Counted from the stretch's first letter, positions 1-13,184 are shown. The stretch is 64,000 nt of DNA from Albula goreensis (GCA_022829145.1 CM040744.1:3470001-3534000), one strand, 5' to 3'. The notes: a model not told the origin generated them from the letters alone. Numbers and translations are program-made.

Positions 1-280
1 TGCTGTAATGTATCCGGCCGCCGGGCGATGGGCATCCCGCAGGCCTGGCTGGCTGGCTGGCTGTCTGGGTGCTGTCTCATGTAATCCCTGGTCTTAAGGG
101 TAATGTGAGGATGTTGAGGGGATTAGCATTTCTCTGCTGCTTGTGGCCTTTGAGTTGCGCTAAATTGGCAGTGACCCCCAACCTTCCCAGCTCCCAGCTC
201 TTACAGGCCGGGGGTGGGGGGTAATAAACACCCCTAAATCCCCAGCTAAGCGAATAAACATACCCCAGTCTTTTCTCACA

Positions 281-525
281 CTGATGGAGAGGAAGTGGGT
301 GGGGTCAGTAGAGACTGATGGAGGAGGAAGTCAGTGGGGTTAGTAGAGACTGATTGGGAAGGACATGGATGGGGTTAGTAGAGGCAGCTGGAGGAAGAGG
401 TGGGTGGGGCTAGTAGAGACTGATGGAGGAAAACGTGGGTGGGGTTAGTTGAGGCAGGAGGAAGTGGGAGGGGTTAGTAGAGGCAGGAGGAAGTGGGTGG
501 GGTTAGTAGAGACTGATGGAAGGGA
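281..525. repeat. Degenerate minisatellite (GGGGTTAGTAGAGACTGATGG)
   Basis: There are about six diverged copies of GGTTAGTAGAGACTGATGGA followed by GGAAGTGGGTG, with variable unit length (about 30-60 bp). The flanks (1-280 and 526-1000) are unique, with a C-rich patch at 897-945, and show no gene. Confidence 0.8.
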
Positions 526-999
526 AGCAGACGAGGCCATTCAAGGTTATTAGAGGTCGACTGGATTCAGGTTCTTGGGGCCAACATTAGACTTCTGTTA
601 GCACAGTGCTGCATAATGGGTTGCTAATTAACCTGCTTGAGGGTGGAGAGAGAGGTGTTGTTAGGCGTTGTTTACATCTGCTCCACAAACGTGCATCAGT
701 GTGTCTGCGGCTCCGCCGGACTCGAACCCAGGTGCCCTGGCACAGCAGCCCAGCTCCTCCCCTCAGCCCAGCTAAGAAGACCCGAAACAGCTAAGCACAT
801 ACAGGCAGTTAGCGAGAGGCAGCAGACAGAAAAACATATACCCATACCCCGCCCAGCCTGGAGGCTAATGCAAGGTGTTTACACTTTATCTGAAAGCCCC
901 CCCCACCCCACACCCCCTCCCGCTCTCCCTCCCCCATCGCGTCCTACATTCTATAAAGGCCCTAAACACATTATACATTTAAGGCTTTACAGCCATCAT

Positions 1000-1320
1000 C
1001 AGCAAAGTGCAATAAATAATTGTAGACCCCATTAAGGTCTATTTAAAAAATGACTTCCAGGATGCAATCAAAAATCTTGATAGATAATCAATAAGAACCA
1101 GATCACTGCAACAAACAGCAGTCCATCCATCTCAATCTGACCCCATTTGGGATGACACGGAAATTCGTCCCGTTTATATTGGCTCGAGGAAGAATGGATT
1201 TAGCTCTGCTGGCCTAAAAAATATTGCATTTAAGACAAAGAGACGGTAAAAATAGCAAAGATTTCATTTCTGAACGTTTTCTTTCTTTATTAGGTGGAAG
1301 AATAAGCTATTTTGTTCCGT
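1000..1320. promoter_or_regulatory. Candidate conserved non-coding element
   Basis: This is unique sequence without microsatellites, with homeodomain- and POU-like motifs (GCAATAAATAATTG, GATAATCAATAA). The character resembles developmental enhancers in vertebrate gene deserts. No alignment is available, so this is inference. From 1320 to 1970 the sequence is AT-rich and featureless. Confidence 0.3.
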
Positions 1321-2199
1321 AATGAAAGAAAAACCCATTTAGACAGATATTGCAAGCAGCACCGAGGCACAGAATCAGAGGATAAAATGGAGGCATTCAG
1401 CTGAAAAAAAAACTGCTCACAGTTAAAAAGGAGACAACAGCACTCTAACAGAGCCAAGAGACAGCCTGTAAACGATCTGATAACGTCATATGGATAAAAT
1501 TTTAAAGTAAATATTAAACAACACTTTATGTAAATATTAATATCAGTAATGGTACTCTTCTGAAGGTGTTTTTTTGTAACAACAGGTTATTAATGGGTAA
1601 CGACAGCTTAGGTAAAATGAAGCGAAATGCAGAGGCGTTCTGTTCTTAATTACACATCTAGAACAAGGCCAGCTTTGATATATGTTAGTTACTATTGTAT
1701 AACATGTAATAGGGTTAGCCTTGTTACACATGTGTAATCAACTACATTGCAGTTACTCAGTAATAGCCAGTTATGAATAGAATAGTCCTAACATCTTTAT
1801 ACAACTATAGATGTAACCGTATTGCCAAATATTACATTAAAATATGTGCTATATTATCTTACCCTGGCCAATAGGTTTATAAAATACTCAGGTAAACTCA
1901 GATGGATTCTCTCACCTCTGAGCCTTGTTCTGCTATAGAGGAATTCTGTTTCCGATGTCATCATTAACGGCAGATGAGTATCTCTTCAGGGTGTGATGTC
2001 ATCAGTAATGGCAGTATTGTATTACAGTCAAGTCCTAAATTGGAGAGGAGAGATTGCAATCTGTCAGTCACTAAAAGAGTTAACCCTGCTTCCCACCAAT
2101 CAGCTGCTAGGGGCAAAGTTCATCTTGTGATGGAATTGGAACATAGTGGAAAAGTAGAGGAAAGTGAGAGAGAAAATTTAAAAGAAAATTTGAGGAAGA

Positions 2200-2545
2200 A
2201 AGAGAGAGATGAAGCTAGAGGAGGAGGAGGAGGAGGGGAGGCTGACAGTTTGATTTATTGGAATCTTCTAGTTAATCAGCAGCAGTCTTTACTCTAACAC
2301 GACCCAGAGAAGAGACATCCCGACAGCTTAAACTGTGGAAGGGAAGAGGGGAGAACAGAGGACAGAGTGGGGAGAGGACAGGAGAGGAGAGAATGGAGGA
2401 GAGAGAGATGAATAGAGGAGGGAATGGAGGAGAGGAGAGAGGGATCAGAGGAATAGGAGAGGAGAGGAGAGGAGAGGGGGAGATCCTGGCTGCTTGAAGG
2501 AAGCCTTGCTGCTGATGAGGTGGGGACGGGGGTGGGGTGGGGTGG
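2200..2545. repeat. Polypurine tract (GGAGAGGAGA)n
   Basis: The plus strand is dominated by A and G, with GAGGA and GGAGAGGAGAGGAGA runs (purest at 2336-2490) and a G-run at 2537-2552. Such tracts can form triplex or H-DNA. Short proline/serine-rich ORFs on the opposite strand are a by-product. Confidence 0.85.
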
Positions 2546-2639
2546 GGGGGGGTGATAGTGTTCAATGAAGTGTGAGACTCTGTGTTCAGACTCAGTAAGC
2601 TGCCCGCGCTCCCGGAATGCCAAAGAGGATTGTGGGTGG

Positions 2640-2930
2640 AAAAATTATGGATTTAAACAGCCAGCTGTAAACGAGGTCAATATGTCTGGTTCATAAACAG
2701 TCCAGAGCCTATTCCCAGAATCCAGCGAGGAGGAAAATTAGCGCGAAGCTAGCGCTGTAGACAGACCTCATTGAGATATAATTGCAGCTATAAATACAAG
2801 GGGAAAGGGCTTTCGCTGCTGGGGTAAAACACCGGAACCCCTTTGGCAGAGACGATGCGCAGGAGTGCGTGCGGCGTTCCTAATGGCCCTCAGCTTGGCG
2901 GCTTTGAATGGCGCTGGGAATTGGCACTGC
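2640..2930. promoter_or_regulatory. Candidate conserved non-coding element
   Basis: This is unique, CpG-containing sequence (TTAGCGCGAAGCTAGCGC, GAGATATAATTGCAGC) between a polypurine tract and a minisatellite, without a coding frame. This is inference only. Confidence 0.3.
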
Positions 2931-3120
2931 CTCTGCCGTTAACACACACCGCCCTGTGCCACTCTGCCGTTAACACACACCGCCCTGTCCCACTCTGCCG
3001 TTAACACACACCGCCCTGTCCCCCTCTGCCGTTAACACACACTGCCCTGTCCCCCTCTGCCGTTAACACACACCGCCCTGTCCCCCTCTGCCGTTAACAC
3101 ACACCGCCCTGTCCCACTCC
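2931..3120. repeat. 31-bp minisatellite (CTCTGCCGTTAACACACACC)
   Basis: There are six nearly identical copies at 31-bp spacing (2931, 2962, 2993 and on). Each contains GTTAAC and CCGCCCTGTCC. Confidence 0.95.
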
Positions 3121-3227
3121 AGGAGAATGCTAAACCTGGAGTACAGGTGAAACCCACTGCCTCTGTAATTAACAAGGAAGGTAATAATACAGACAGGTGT
3201 TGAACTGGAAATAAGCAGGTGTGTGTG

Positions 3228-3380
3228 TGTGTCTAGATTCGATGCAGATATGGAGTGGACTAGATTAGCAGCTGGTTTAGAGTTGTCTAGATTAGATGCA
3301 GACATGGAGTTGACTAGATTAGCAGCTGGTCTAGAGTTGATTAGATTAGATACAGGTATGGAGCTAAATCGATCAGGAGC
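3228..3380. repeat. Short tandem duplication (about 60 bp)
   Basis: TCTAGATTAGATGCAGACAT and GACTAGATTAGCAGCTGG recur about 2.3 times with small changes. Confidence 0.75.
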
Positions 3381-5410
3381 AGGTGTATAGGTATCTATCT
3401 CAGAGGCAGGGAAGTACGTGAATTTTCGCCTCATGTCATATTTGGAGTGGAAGGTCCAGAGGGGTTTTTATACTGACAGATTGATTTTTATCATTTCTTT
3501 TCTGTGAGCTGAATATTGCCTTAAAGCAGAAGCGCTTCGTGCGGAGTGGCAGGCTTCCGCACTGCCAGCGAGCCCATACCGGCCCTGAAACTTCTCCGGC
3601 TTGATATTTGTCTTTCTGTTAAAGGCAGTTTCTCTGTGGAACACACACACACACACACAATGTTTAATTTAACTTTAATCTCAAAGTATCAAGAAGGAGT
3701 TTTCTGGGGAGGATGCTGGGTAGAGATTCCACAGTTTCAGTAACTCCCTCAAGGCACACAATAAAACACAACAACGAGATTCAATTCAATGCAATTCGAT
3801 ACAATCCAAATCAATTAAATTCAGTTGAATCGAATTAAAGTCAAATTCAAATTTTGCTAACTTTATTTTACAGAGACAGAGCTTCTTGTATGACACATGG
3901 CTTCGGCATGCTCACCGCGAATACAGGCAGCAAAGATTCAGATAATATCATAGATTCAAATACTCACAGAATACAGACAGGAAAGATTCACATAATATCA
4001 AAGATGTATACTCACAGAATTTCAAAGATGCGCACACACATACACACACACACTCACACACATTTTAATTCTTTATTTGATTCCACATGAAAGATCAAGA
4101 CACATAAAAGATGTCCGAGACTACCAAAAACCACACACACAGTCACACATGCAAACATAGCTAAGAATTTCCAGTTCATATCAGCTACACAGACTAAAAT
4201 ACATAACAGTATTATTATGCGTATGGCGAAAAATCTGTGACGGGCATTCAGAATTTAGTGTTTGGTTCGAAAGGACTGCAGAGGCAAAATCACATCACAT
4301 GACTGACTGATGGGCAACTCCACACGATCACATGACCAACCACTCACACTCCCCGCCCCCCCCAAACACCCGTGAATAAATCCCTGATGTTAAACCCTGA
4401 ATGACACACACAAACACAAAATAAACATCCTCACATAAACAAAACACACACACACGTTTCCAGTTCTCACCTGTGACACCTCAAGTACTGAATCTCTACC
4501 CTGACAGGAGCTTAACCTCCCCCAATGGATCAGAGCATAGAGGGGGTGGGGGGAAGCGGGCGCTCTGAGGTGTGTGTCGAGGAAGCGGCCGCCATGTTGC
4601 CGTAGCAGCAGAGGCTTTGAAAAGAGTACATGTGTTAGAACGATTTGGATCTCAGTTTAATGAGGTGACATCAAAGGCCGGATCTATGCGTTCTGTGAAG
4701 GTTTTTTTCGGTTCGGTTTGAGAGCCATGTTCCCTCGCCGCCGACAGCTTTGACTGTAAATTCAGACGACACTTCTGCCTTCAACGCTGCTCCCTTTTAA
4801 GCAGCTCTGGAGACGGAAAAGAGAATTTTAAAATGTTTCAGGCACAGAGACCAGATGAAAAGGAGATTCTCTGTCATGTTGGGAGAAATTAGCCTGAATC
4901 GCACGGATTTCTGACTTTAAATCCTTGTCTAAACCCATCCCCAAATCCTCTTTTAGTGCTTCACTCATGTGATAAACCCCCCACCCCAACAAAAAAAGAA
5001 ATAAAAACCCTATTTCAATGATTAATCACAATTGAGTGTTTTAAATTTATACAGAAACCGTCACAGAGAGCATTCATATTTCTACAACAGAAAATGTCTG
5101 GAATTTTTTATTCGAAAATATACCATAAGATTTTTCTCTTTCCCCCCATTGTTTTATTACTATATTTATATTTCATGTTTGTGGATAAACAGACAGATGC
5201 ACAAAGATTGAAATGTCATTATATCTTAAAACCCTGAAATGTTTACGTAAGAAAAAAGTATATCTAATAATAAACCTAACATGCAGCTCGCAAAGAACAG
5301 AGCAAAACATCTGCTCAGCATACTCTTTCACATTTTACATGTTCTCAATAAATTTAAGAACATGCCATAAATTTGTATGTTTGTATTTTATTGTGATTTT
5401 AAAAATTCTG
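3381..5410. other. Unique intergenic sequence, no gene seen
   Basis: It contains short CA tracts (3641-3659, 4027-4062), a patch of CAATTCAATTAA-like AT repeats at 3778-3850, and a GC-richer stretch at 4540-4900 (GGAAGCGGCCGCCATGTTGC) that could be a regulatory element. No open frame with protein character was seen. Confidence 0.6.
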
Positions 5411-5413
5411 TTT

Positions 5414-5712
5414 TTGTGTGTGTGAAATGTGTGCTTTGTTTGTGATTGAGTGTGTGTGTGTGTGTGCATTGTTTGTGATTGTGTGTGTGTGTGTGTTTGC
5501 TTTGTGATTGAGAGTGAGTGTGTATGTGTGCTTTGTTTGTGTTTGAGTGTGTGTGTGTGTGCATTGTGATTGTGTGTGTGTGTGTGTGTGTGTGCATTGT
5601 GATTGAGTGTGTGTGTGTGTGTGTGTGTATGTGTGCTTTGTTTGTGATTGAGTGTGTGTGTGTGTGTGTGTTTGTATGTGTGTATTTGTGTATGTGTGCT
5701 TTGTTTGTGATT

Positions 5713-5795
<83 letters not shown>
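5414..5795. repeat. Compound (TG)n array with GCTTTGTTTGTGATTGAG spacers
   Basis: TG tracts are separated by repeated GTGCTTTGTTTGTGATTGAG-type interruptions and end in a perfect (TG)n of about 40 units. Long His/Thr ORFs here are artefacts of the repeat. Confidence 0.95.
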
Positions 5796-5796
<1 letters not shown>

Positions 5797-7504
5797 CTCA
5801 TTTTTATCAGCAAATTGCCTCTAATAAGTACTATTACTGAGGAATATAACAGTAAATCCAGAATAATTACCTTACCCAATACACCTCCACACTAGGTTTA
5901 CTTTAAAGTACATTTAGACTTGAGCAGATGTACATTAGAGTAGATCTAAATTTGATTAGGTCTAGGTTAGAGTAGATTTACTTTTAAATAGATATATGCA
6001 TAAGAGCATATTCACATTCGATTAGGTATACATTAAAGTAGAGCTTCATACCTACTTGTGACGGCTGACTTCATTCGAGGTGATCAAACTTTACTCTGCG
6101 ACTTTACTTTTTACATAATAACAAACAAACCTTCGGAAATATCGCAACATTTTCTATAACATTTTACATTACGTGTTGCGTTAACTTTAATGTATAATGT
6201 ACTCTTGATATTGGCTGGGAAGGAGATGTGGTACACAGGCGTGTTCGTGCTGCTTTTCTAAGCCTCGTGGCGGAGACGCGGTTATGATTTTGATTTATAT
6301 TGGAGTTACACTTAGGGAGTTAGCCTCATTATTGGGTGAGATGGCTCTTTGTTGCCGTTTCAGTTTCTGGACACCGCAGGTTCTCTCCAGTTTATCTGCT
6401 GTTTGTGCTTCTGTAAGCCTGCCCCCACATCCACACCTGCAAAATAAATCAATAACAATAAATAATAAGGTGCTTACACAAACCGTATGAAATATAGAAC
6501 GCAATAAGATGATGAAATTGGAAGACATCTGAATGACAAAGGCAGCGAAAAAAAAATACTGCGTTTCACATTGGCCAGAGATATAAATTTGGCATAATAA
6601 CAGAAGAAAGTAAAGACTGAAATAAAAACACAAACACAATCCTATGTGTTCCTTTAATAAAATTAGGGCCTAGTACTCCCACAAAGAGTTTACCTCTGGG
6701 AGGCCCACTATAATAAAAGCAGATTACTGGGACAATCATATTTATATCTAATATATCAAATCTCACAGACAGCGTTCTCCGCTGTCCCACCATGCAGTGA
6801 CAATGCGCTGAATGCCGACGGCGGTCGGGCCGGCCGTACATACAGACCGCGCGCTGCCTCCCAGATCCCGCGCCGCTAAACTTAATAAGCTTTGAATGTC
6901 AAACGCACACACACAACGGGATCTGCCGCCAATCCTTCCATGATATTGCTCCTCTGCTAACCCCCCCCTCCAACCCCCAACCCCTCCGCCCCTACCCTGC
7001 CCCAAAATAAGAAAAAACTTTTTTTGGGGAGATTTCAGCACTGGGGCTTTCATATCGTTCTCTCTTTCTTTTGACAGAGAGAGAGAAAGAGAGAGATTCT
7101 CAATACATCTTATTCTGATTTTATAGGAGGACTCTGTTTTAGCTGTGTTGTAATTATGTATATTTGTTTTTTTGTTTGCAAATCAGTTATTTGCACTGAA
7201 TTGTAATTAAGGCACCACGTGGTAAGCAAGGTGAAATCATCCGTAGATTTGTGTCCTTCATGGTGAGATTAGTCTGATATAATACTCCCCTGTGCCCTTT
7301 CCATGAGTGGACAAGCTTACTCCACCAGTGACGAGCAATCTGTCTGTTAAAGCGATGTACTGCATGCAGCTACCTTATTCTTATTAAGATATATGTCTGT
7401 TTATGGAGGTTATAATGAAGTATCTATTCTTTGTTATATATTTTTTTTTTATCTGAGAAATGAAATATTTTAAAACAAATCAATGTAGAGAAAGTGCTCA
7501 GAGC
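5796..7504. other. Unique intergenic sequence, no gene seen
   Basis: At 5890-6050, TAGATTTA/AGTAGATCTA-like motifs recur loosely. At 6770-6900 lies a CpG-rich patch, and at 7070-7100 a short GA tract. No protein-like ORF was seen. Confidence 0.6.
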
Positions 7505-7507
7505 CTA

Positions 7508-8770
7508 GAGACTCTTCCTCCACAGTAACTCTGTGCCTGATGATCCACAGTAACTCCGTGTCTCTGACTGTGCTAATAGACTCCACAGTAACTCTGTCTC
7601 TGACTGTCTAATAGACTCACAGTAACTGTGTTTGATAGGCTCACAGTAACTCTGTGTCTCTGACTGTGCTAATTTAATAGTGCTCACAGTAACTCTGTGT
7701 CTCTGACTGTGCTAATAGACTCACAGTAACTCTGTGTCTCTGAATGTGCTAATAGACCCACAGTAACTCTGTGTCTTTGACTGTGCTAATAGACCCACAG
7801 TAACTCTGTGTCTCTGACTGTGCTAATAGAGCCACATTAACTCTGTGTTTCTGACTTTGCTAATAGAGCCACAATAACTCTGTGCTTTTGACTGTGCTAA
7901 TAGACCTACAGTAACTCTGTGCTACTGACTGTGCAGATAGAGCCACAGTAACTCTGTCTCTGACTGTGCTAATAGAGCCACAGTAACTCTGTGCAGTAAC
8001 TCTGTGTTCTGACTGTGCAGATGAAGAGCCACAGTAACTCTGTGTCTCTGACTGTGCTGACTGTGCAAAGAGCCACATTAACTCTGTGTAGAGCCACAAT
8101 AACTCTTCTGACTGTGCTAATAGACTGTGCAGATAGAGCCACAGTAACTCTGTGTCTCTGACTGTGCACATGAAAGAGCCACATTAACTCTGTGTCTCTG
8201 ACTGTGCTAATAGACTCACATTAACTCTGTGCTTCTGACTGTGCTAATAGAGCCACAGTAACTCTGTGTCTTTGACTGTGCTAATAGACTCACATTAACT
8301 CTGTGTGCTTCTGACTGTCTCTGACTGTAATAGAGCCACAGACTGTGTTTCACAGTAACTCTGTGTGCTTCTGACTGCTACTGACTAATAGTAACTCTGT
8401 CTCTGACATTAACTCTGCACTTCTGACTGTGCTAATAGACCCACAGTAACTCTGTGTCTCTGACTGTGCTAAAAGAGCCACAGTAACTCTGTGTCTCTGA
8501 CTGTGCACATAGAGCCACATAAGACTAGAAAGTAACTGTGTGTCTTTGATCCACAGTAACTCTGTGTCTCTGACTGTGCTAATAGACTCACAGTAACTCT
8601 GTGTCTCTGACTGTGCTAATAGAGCCACATTAACTCTGCGCTTCTGACTGTGCTAAATAGACTCACAGTAACTCTGTGTTTCTGACTGTGCTAATAGAGC
8701 CACATTAACTCTGTGCTTCTGACTGTGCTAATGGACCCACAGTAACTCTGCGCTTCTGACTGTGCTAATG
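7508..8770. repeat. 37-bp minisatellite (CACAGTAACTCTGTGTCTCT)
   Basis: About 34 copies of a 37-bp unit (cores at 7685 and 7722), CACAGTAACTCTGTGTCTCTG then ACTGTGCTAATAGA. Copies vary (CACATTAACT, CTTCTGAC) and there are several internal deletions in the middle. The core CACAGTAACTCTGTG is itself partly palindromic. Confidence 0.95.
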
Positions 8771-9479
8771 GGCGGGGGGATTTCTTCCACAAGCAAAATA
8801 GCAAATCATCAGAAATTTGCGCAAGTTCAAATCCTAAATGAGCCATGGCCATCTTAAAAAGAGAAGCAACCAATGAGGAGACAGGCATCAGCTCCTTGTT
8901 GTGGTTGGAGGCTGTACTGTTGGCTAGTAGCACACAGGAGCATGTTCTTTTGCGTTGATGTGTGTTTCTGCGGTTCAGAACATTAATGTGAATTAAATGT
9001 AGTTCCCACCACATAGCTGTATGAAATTATGCATCACGTTCATGACATGATGGTAATAGACAGATATACACAATGGAGCTTCAGCTGGGCCCGTGTTTAA
9101 TATGTTTCCTTAAAAATGGGCAAATGTTTCAGAGGACTGAAAGAAAATTCAGAAAGTCTGTATAATCTATGAGCAATGGCATGAATGCTAAATCTTCTTG
9201 CGTTTTCTCCCTTTCGGCCAGGATATTTTTGTTGCCTGCATCACCCTAAACGTTCTTTGTGAAGGTCTTGGTCGCAGGTACTATATAAAACTGCTTGGTG
9301 ACAATGGTAATGCAAAAAGAACAAAACAAATAAAATTGAACTGAGCTAAAGGAGAACTTATAGCCTATATATTTAATCGCAGTGAAGCCTCCTCTTTCAT
9401 AAACTGAGGTCTGAATTCTGTGCAAAACCAGCACCTCACCATCAGCACATCTGTCACTTTAGATCCGGGGGTCAAAGTC
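8771..9479. other. Unique intergenic sequence, no gene seen
   Basis: No repeat or convincing ORF was seen. Base composition is ordinary, slightly AT-rich. Confidence 0.55.
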
Positions 9480-10700
9480 TACACGGACTCGTCTGGTGGT
9501 GGGGATTTGGCGAGGTTATTAAGTGCCCTGCCCTCACTCAAATAACGCCGCAATAATCAGCTTCGCAACCCGGCTCCATGCGTCGCGCCCCGTCCTGTCC
9601 CCCCGCGCGCCCCACCGCCTCGCCGCGCCGTCTCGGGGCTCGCGGTGGCCTTTGATTGCGCCGGACTGGAGCGCGAGGGGGTTCCTTCCTGTTTGCTCGT
9701 GCCTACGACGACAGCCGGCGAGCAAATGCCATGCAAATGCTGTCGCGGCGACGGGCTGCCAATCAGAGCGTCTTGGCATTCACGCCGCTTTGCCGGAGCA
9801 CTTAAAAAGCCGTGCTCTACTAAACGAGAAATACCAGCAGACGAGTCCCAATGTTTAAACACCGCGCTCAGTTATTATCCCGTAGGGATCTTGGTAAAAT
9901 GAAGACGTCTTCCAATTAAAGTGGCAGATGAACCAAAGACATGCCCTTGCGGTTTTTTCTCCCCTTTCTTTTTTTCATAAAGACAGAGAGATTATGAGAG
10001 GGAAATAACAGCGACAGAGGCTTTCATTACCGCCTGATTATGGTGATCTAATTCCCCCGAGCCGCGTCGAAGGTTCGGCACCGCGTTTGGAAGGTTTTTA
10101 ATATCATTTCTCTGGGGAGAACTGCTGAAGATTTATTAAACTTTATGAACGGCTTACATATCCAATTTAAGAGGACATACCGCGGGGCACCACTGACAGG
10201 TGATAAAATACATTCTAAAATGAAATGAAATTAAAAGAAAAAAAGTTTATGAAGACTGTACTTTGGATCTTATTTTTTGTAATGCAAATAAGTTATAAAC
10301 CACCTTTAACCCGCGGTATGCTTAATGGAATTGTCTCCATTCATATACACATCTTCAAGAAAATTGATGTGGTCTGGTTTTGAAATATTTATTCGTTCCA
10401 TCGGATTTGATACTTTAAAAATATTTATTTCTCCAACATGGACGTGAATTACCTGTCAAGCACGCTACTGACTCAAAAGCAAAACCCAGTTCATTGAAAA
10501 TCCGAGCACGGTGGATGTAATGTAGTCCAACAAACTTTTGCTGTATTAAAAAACAGGGACAAAATGATTATTTAGCTTGAAAATTCCTACATTAAAAACA
10601 ACAATTTAATTGGCCGTGTCACCGAACTCGCAGCCGAAACCTGTCTCCGGGAGGCAGCAAGCTCAAAGCCCTTTGTTTCTGGAGTTGTCTGTCATGTCGA
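9480..10700. promoter_or_regulatory. Candidate conserved regulatory region with CpG-rich core
   Basis: The core at 9530-9800 is strongly CpG-rich and contains a perfect octamer ATGCAAAT (9731-9738) and CTTTGAT motifs. It is followed by about 900 bp of unique AT-rich sequence with TCCAATTAAAG, CAATTTAATTGG and similar homeodomain-type sites. It lies in a gene-poor region and there is no convincing frame (both strands are open by composition only). It could be a developmental enhancer cluster or an unmethylated CpG island. There is no comparative evidence. Confidence 0.4.
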
Positions 10701-10883
10701 GCACTGTGTTTTTTCCCGGGGTGAATACGGACACGCAGCAGAGATAGCACATAGACAACACAGCTCAATTATCAGTGAACCTTGAAACGCACGTCTAAAT
10801 GAACTGCTTAAAATATTTCTTTTTAAAAGTCTTGGTTAAAACTGATTTAACAATGTGACACAAAACGTAATTATTCTATACAC

Positions 10884-11054
<171 letters not shown>

Positions 11055-11580
11055 TTTGTCCCATCCATAAAACTGATGAGACCAGAGCAGAACGATTTTT
11101 CAGCCAACAAAACAACCAGATTTATGTTAAACAATACAACCAAATCAATACAATAACTACTCAATAAAACAACTATCTACACAATCACAGTCCAAATCAG
11201 CCCTGCAATCAACACAAACAGCCACATCAACATTACATCTAGCTACACAACTAGGAACAAAACCGACACTCCAACCAACATAAAGCACAAATCAAATTGT
11301 ATGTAGGTTCTATAATAAAATACAACCAACTATATAATTGCAGCTCGCTACACAGTTTCCAAAACAGCATAACCAGCTGCACATTTGAACAGAAAAACTA
11401 CAAATCCAGCCTCGTGAACTAATTTAAAGATTCCCATTAAAATATAATTTCTTCATTGTGAGATTATTGGGATTTAATTTTGATTCAAAGTATTGCGTTA
11501 TTATGATAATAATTTTGTGTATTTCCTAACTTGACTGAATCTCTATAATTTCTGTATCATGTGCAGAACTGTATTAATGT
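11055..11580. other. Unique intergenic sequence, A/C-rich
   Basis: At 11100-11400 the plus strand is rich in ACAACCAAAT/CAATACAACC-like motifs. There is no gene. Confidence 0.6.
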
Positions 11581-11588
11581 GTTTCTGC

Positions 11589-11708
11589 ACACACACAAAC
11601 ACTCACACTCATACGCACGTACATACACGCTCACACACACATACACTCACACTCACACGCACATACACATACACACACTCACACACACATACACTCACAC
11701 TCCCACAA
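11589..11708. repeat. Degenerate CA repeat
   Basis: It consists of CACACACATACACTCACACT-type imperfect repeats. Confidence 0.9.
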
Positions 11709-12029
11709 ACATTTGATAACCATCTGAAAGTCGAAACAGATCGGTCTGAATATGATGTATTTAGCCTAATGTCATTAAATAACAATTTTGCATTCAGGTG
11801 TTGGATATTATTCCTTTCTAATAAAATCTCATTGATCATGATGTCAATACCAAAAAATAGTTAAAATACTTTTTATTCCAATAAAATTACAATAAACTGA
11901 AGAGCACCCAAAATCTTTTCACATACATCACTTAAATTGACAAAAGCACACATGCACACACTCACACACTGTCTCTCTCCCCCTCTCACACACACGCACA
12001 CAGAGCAGATTGCATGCTGGGAAGAGGAT

Positions 12030-12240
12030 CTCAGTCGTTGATGAGGCAGTGTTAATGAGGCTGGTTTCAGAGATAATTAGCATAGTAAAATGTCAGTAAT
12101 TTCATTGTGTCTTTCCTCAATTCCGCCTGTCAGGGACCCCGAGAGCCCTCTACTGACATTTCATTTTGCATTTGCTGAAAATTTAATTTGTCTTCATTTG
12201 ACTGTCCCTGTTCTACCCTTACCGGCTTTGGGTTTTTCAC
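12030..12240. promoter_or_regulatory. Candidate conserved non-coding element
   Basis: Unique sequence with AGATAATTAGCATAG, GTCAGTAATTTCATTG and TGAAAATTTAATTTGTC sits between two CA-rich repeat blocks. The motif density and lack of degeneration suggest an old enhancer. It is not verified. A loose GGGGTAGTTGGGG repeat follows at 12260-12400. Confidence 0.35.
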
Positions 12241-12449
12241 TCTGGGGCAGCTAAGGTGTCTGGTTTGGCTAGGGGTAGTTGGGGGTAGTTAAGTGTATCT
12301 AGGGGAGGATGGGTGGAGCAGTAGGGTAGTTGGGGTAACTGGGGGTAGTTGGGGCAGATGTTATATATAGGAGGGGCAGTTGGAGGTAGTTGTGTATTCC
12401 ACTCTCATTATTGGATTGTGTGATTACAAGGATGACCTGGAATGTAGCC

Positions 12450-12772
12450 CCCCACACACACACACACACTCATACACAAGTGCACATGCACACACACACT
12501 CACACACACACATGCACACACACTTATATGCAAGTTCACATGCACACACACACGCTCACGCACATTCACACACGCATACACATAGATATACATACACTCA
12601 CACACTCACACACACACATGCACACACACTCATACACACACTCACACTCACATTCACTCACACACACACACCGTCTCACACACTCTCACACACACATACA
12701 CTCACACACACTCATACACAAGCGCACATGCACACACACACACACACTCACACTCATGCAAACGCACACACA
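12450..12772. repeat. Degenerate CA repeat (ACACTCACACACACATGCAC)
   Basis: This is a 320-bp CA-rich tract with frequent CACTCA, CATGCA and CATACA variants. The ORFs through it are His/Thr artefacts. Confidence 0.95.
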
Positions 12773-12961
12773 GGGGGTCTCTCTGTGAAGGGGGGCTCTC
12801 TCACAATGAGGGGTGGGTAATAGGGGGGTCCCACATGCCCAAATGCCCTCTTGTGAAGATGATGGAGTGGAAGCAATGCAATCACATCCAAGAGACCGTG
12901 TTGCCATGGCGATGGACCGTGGAGAGTCACTGGCCCATTAGGTGACATTACAGCCAAGAAA

Positions 12962-13065
12962 GTGCTTTCTCTCTCCCCCTCTCTCTTTTCTCTCCTCCTC
13001 TCTCATTCTTTTCACTCTCTCTCTGTTCCTTTTGCTCTTTTCTCTCTCTCTCTCTCTCTCTCAGT
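12962..13065. repeat. CT-rich repeat
   Basis: Imperfect CTCTCTCCCC tracts end in (CT)n at about 13038-13063. Confidence 0.9.
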
Positions 13066-13139
13066 CGCTGAAATATTTTGGTTTTGTTAAGGAGTGCAGA
13101 TTTAACCGTAGTAACAGTAGGGTTGGAGCTGCAGCAGGA

Positions 13140-13184
13140 ATTATTTTTATTATTATTATTACTATTATTATTATTATTATTATA
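13140..13184. repeat. (ATT)n microsatellite
   Basis: This is a 13-unit ATT tract with one interruption, directly before the 42-bp minisatellite. Confidence 0.93.

Noticed and set aside
637-1035. 132-codon ORF
   Set aside because: It crosses a C-rich patch, is Pro/His-rich at its end, and shows no family resemblance.
2272-2623. Pro/Ser/Leu-rich minus ORFs
   Set aside because: They are translations of the polypurine tract.
5388-5879. Long His/Thr ORFs (here and at 12380-12820, 24530-25111, 44066-44681)
   Set aside because: They are translations of CA/TG repeats with no other protein character.
9523-9862. Overlapping 80-111-codon ORFs on both strands
   Set aside because: They are open on both strands because of high CpG content. 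No motif, splice pattern or family resemblance was seen.
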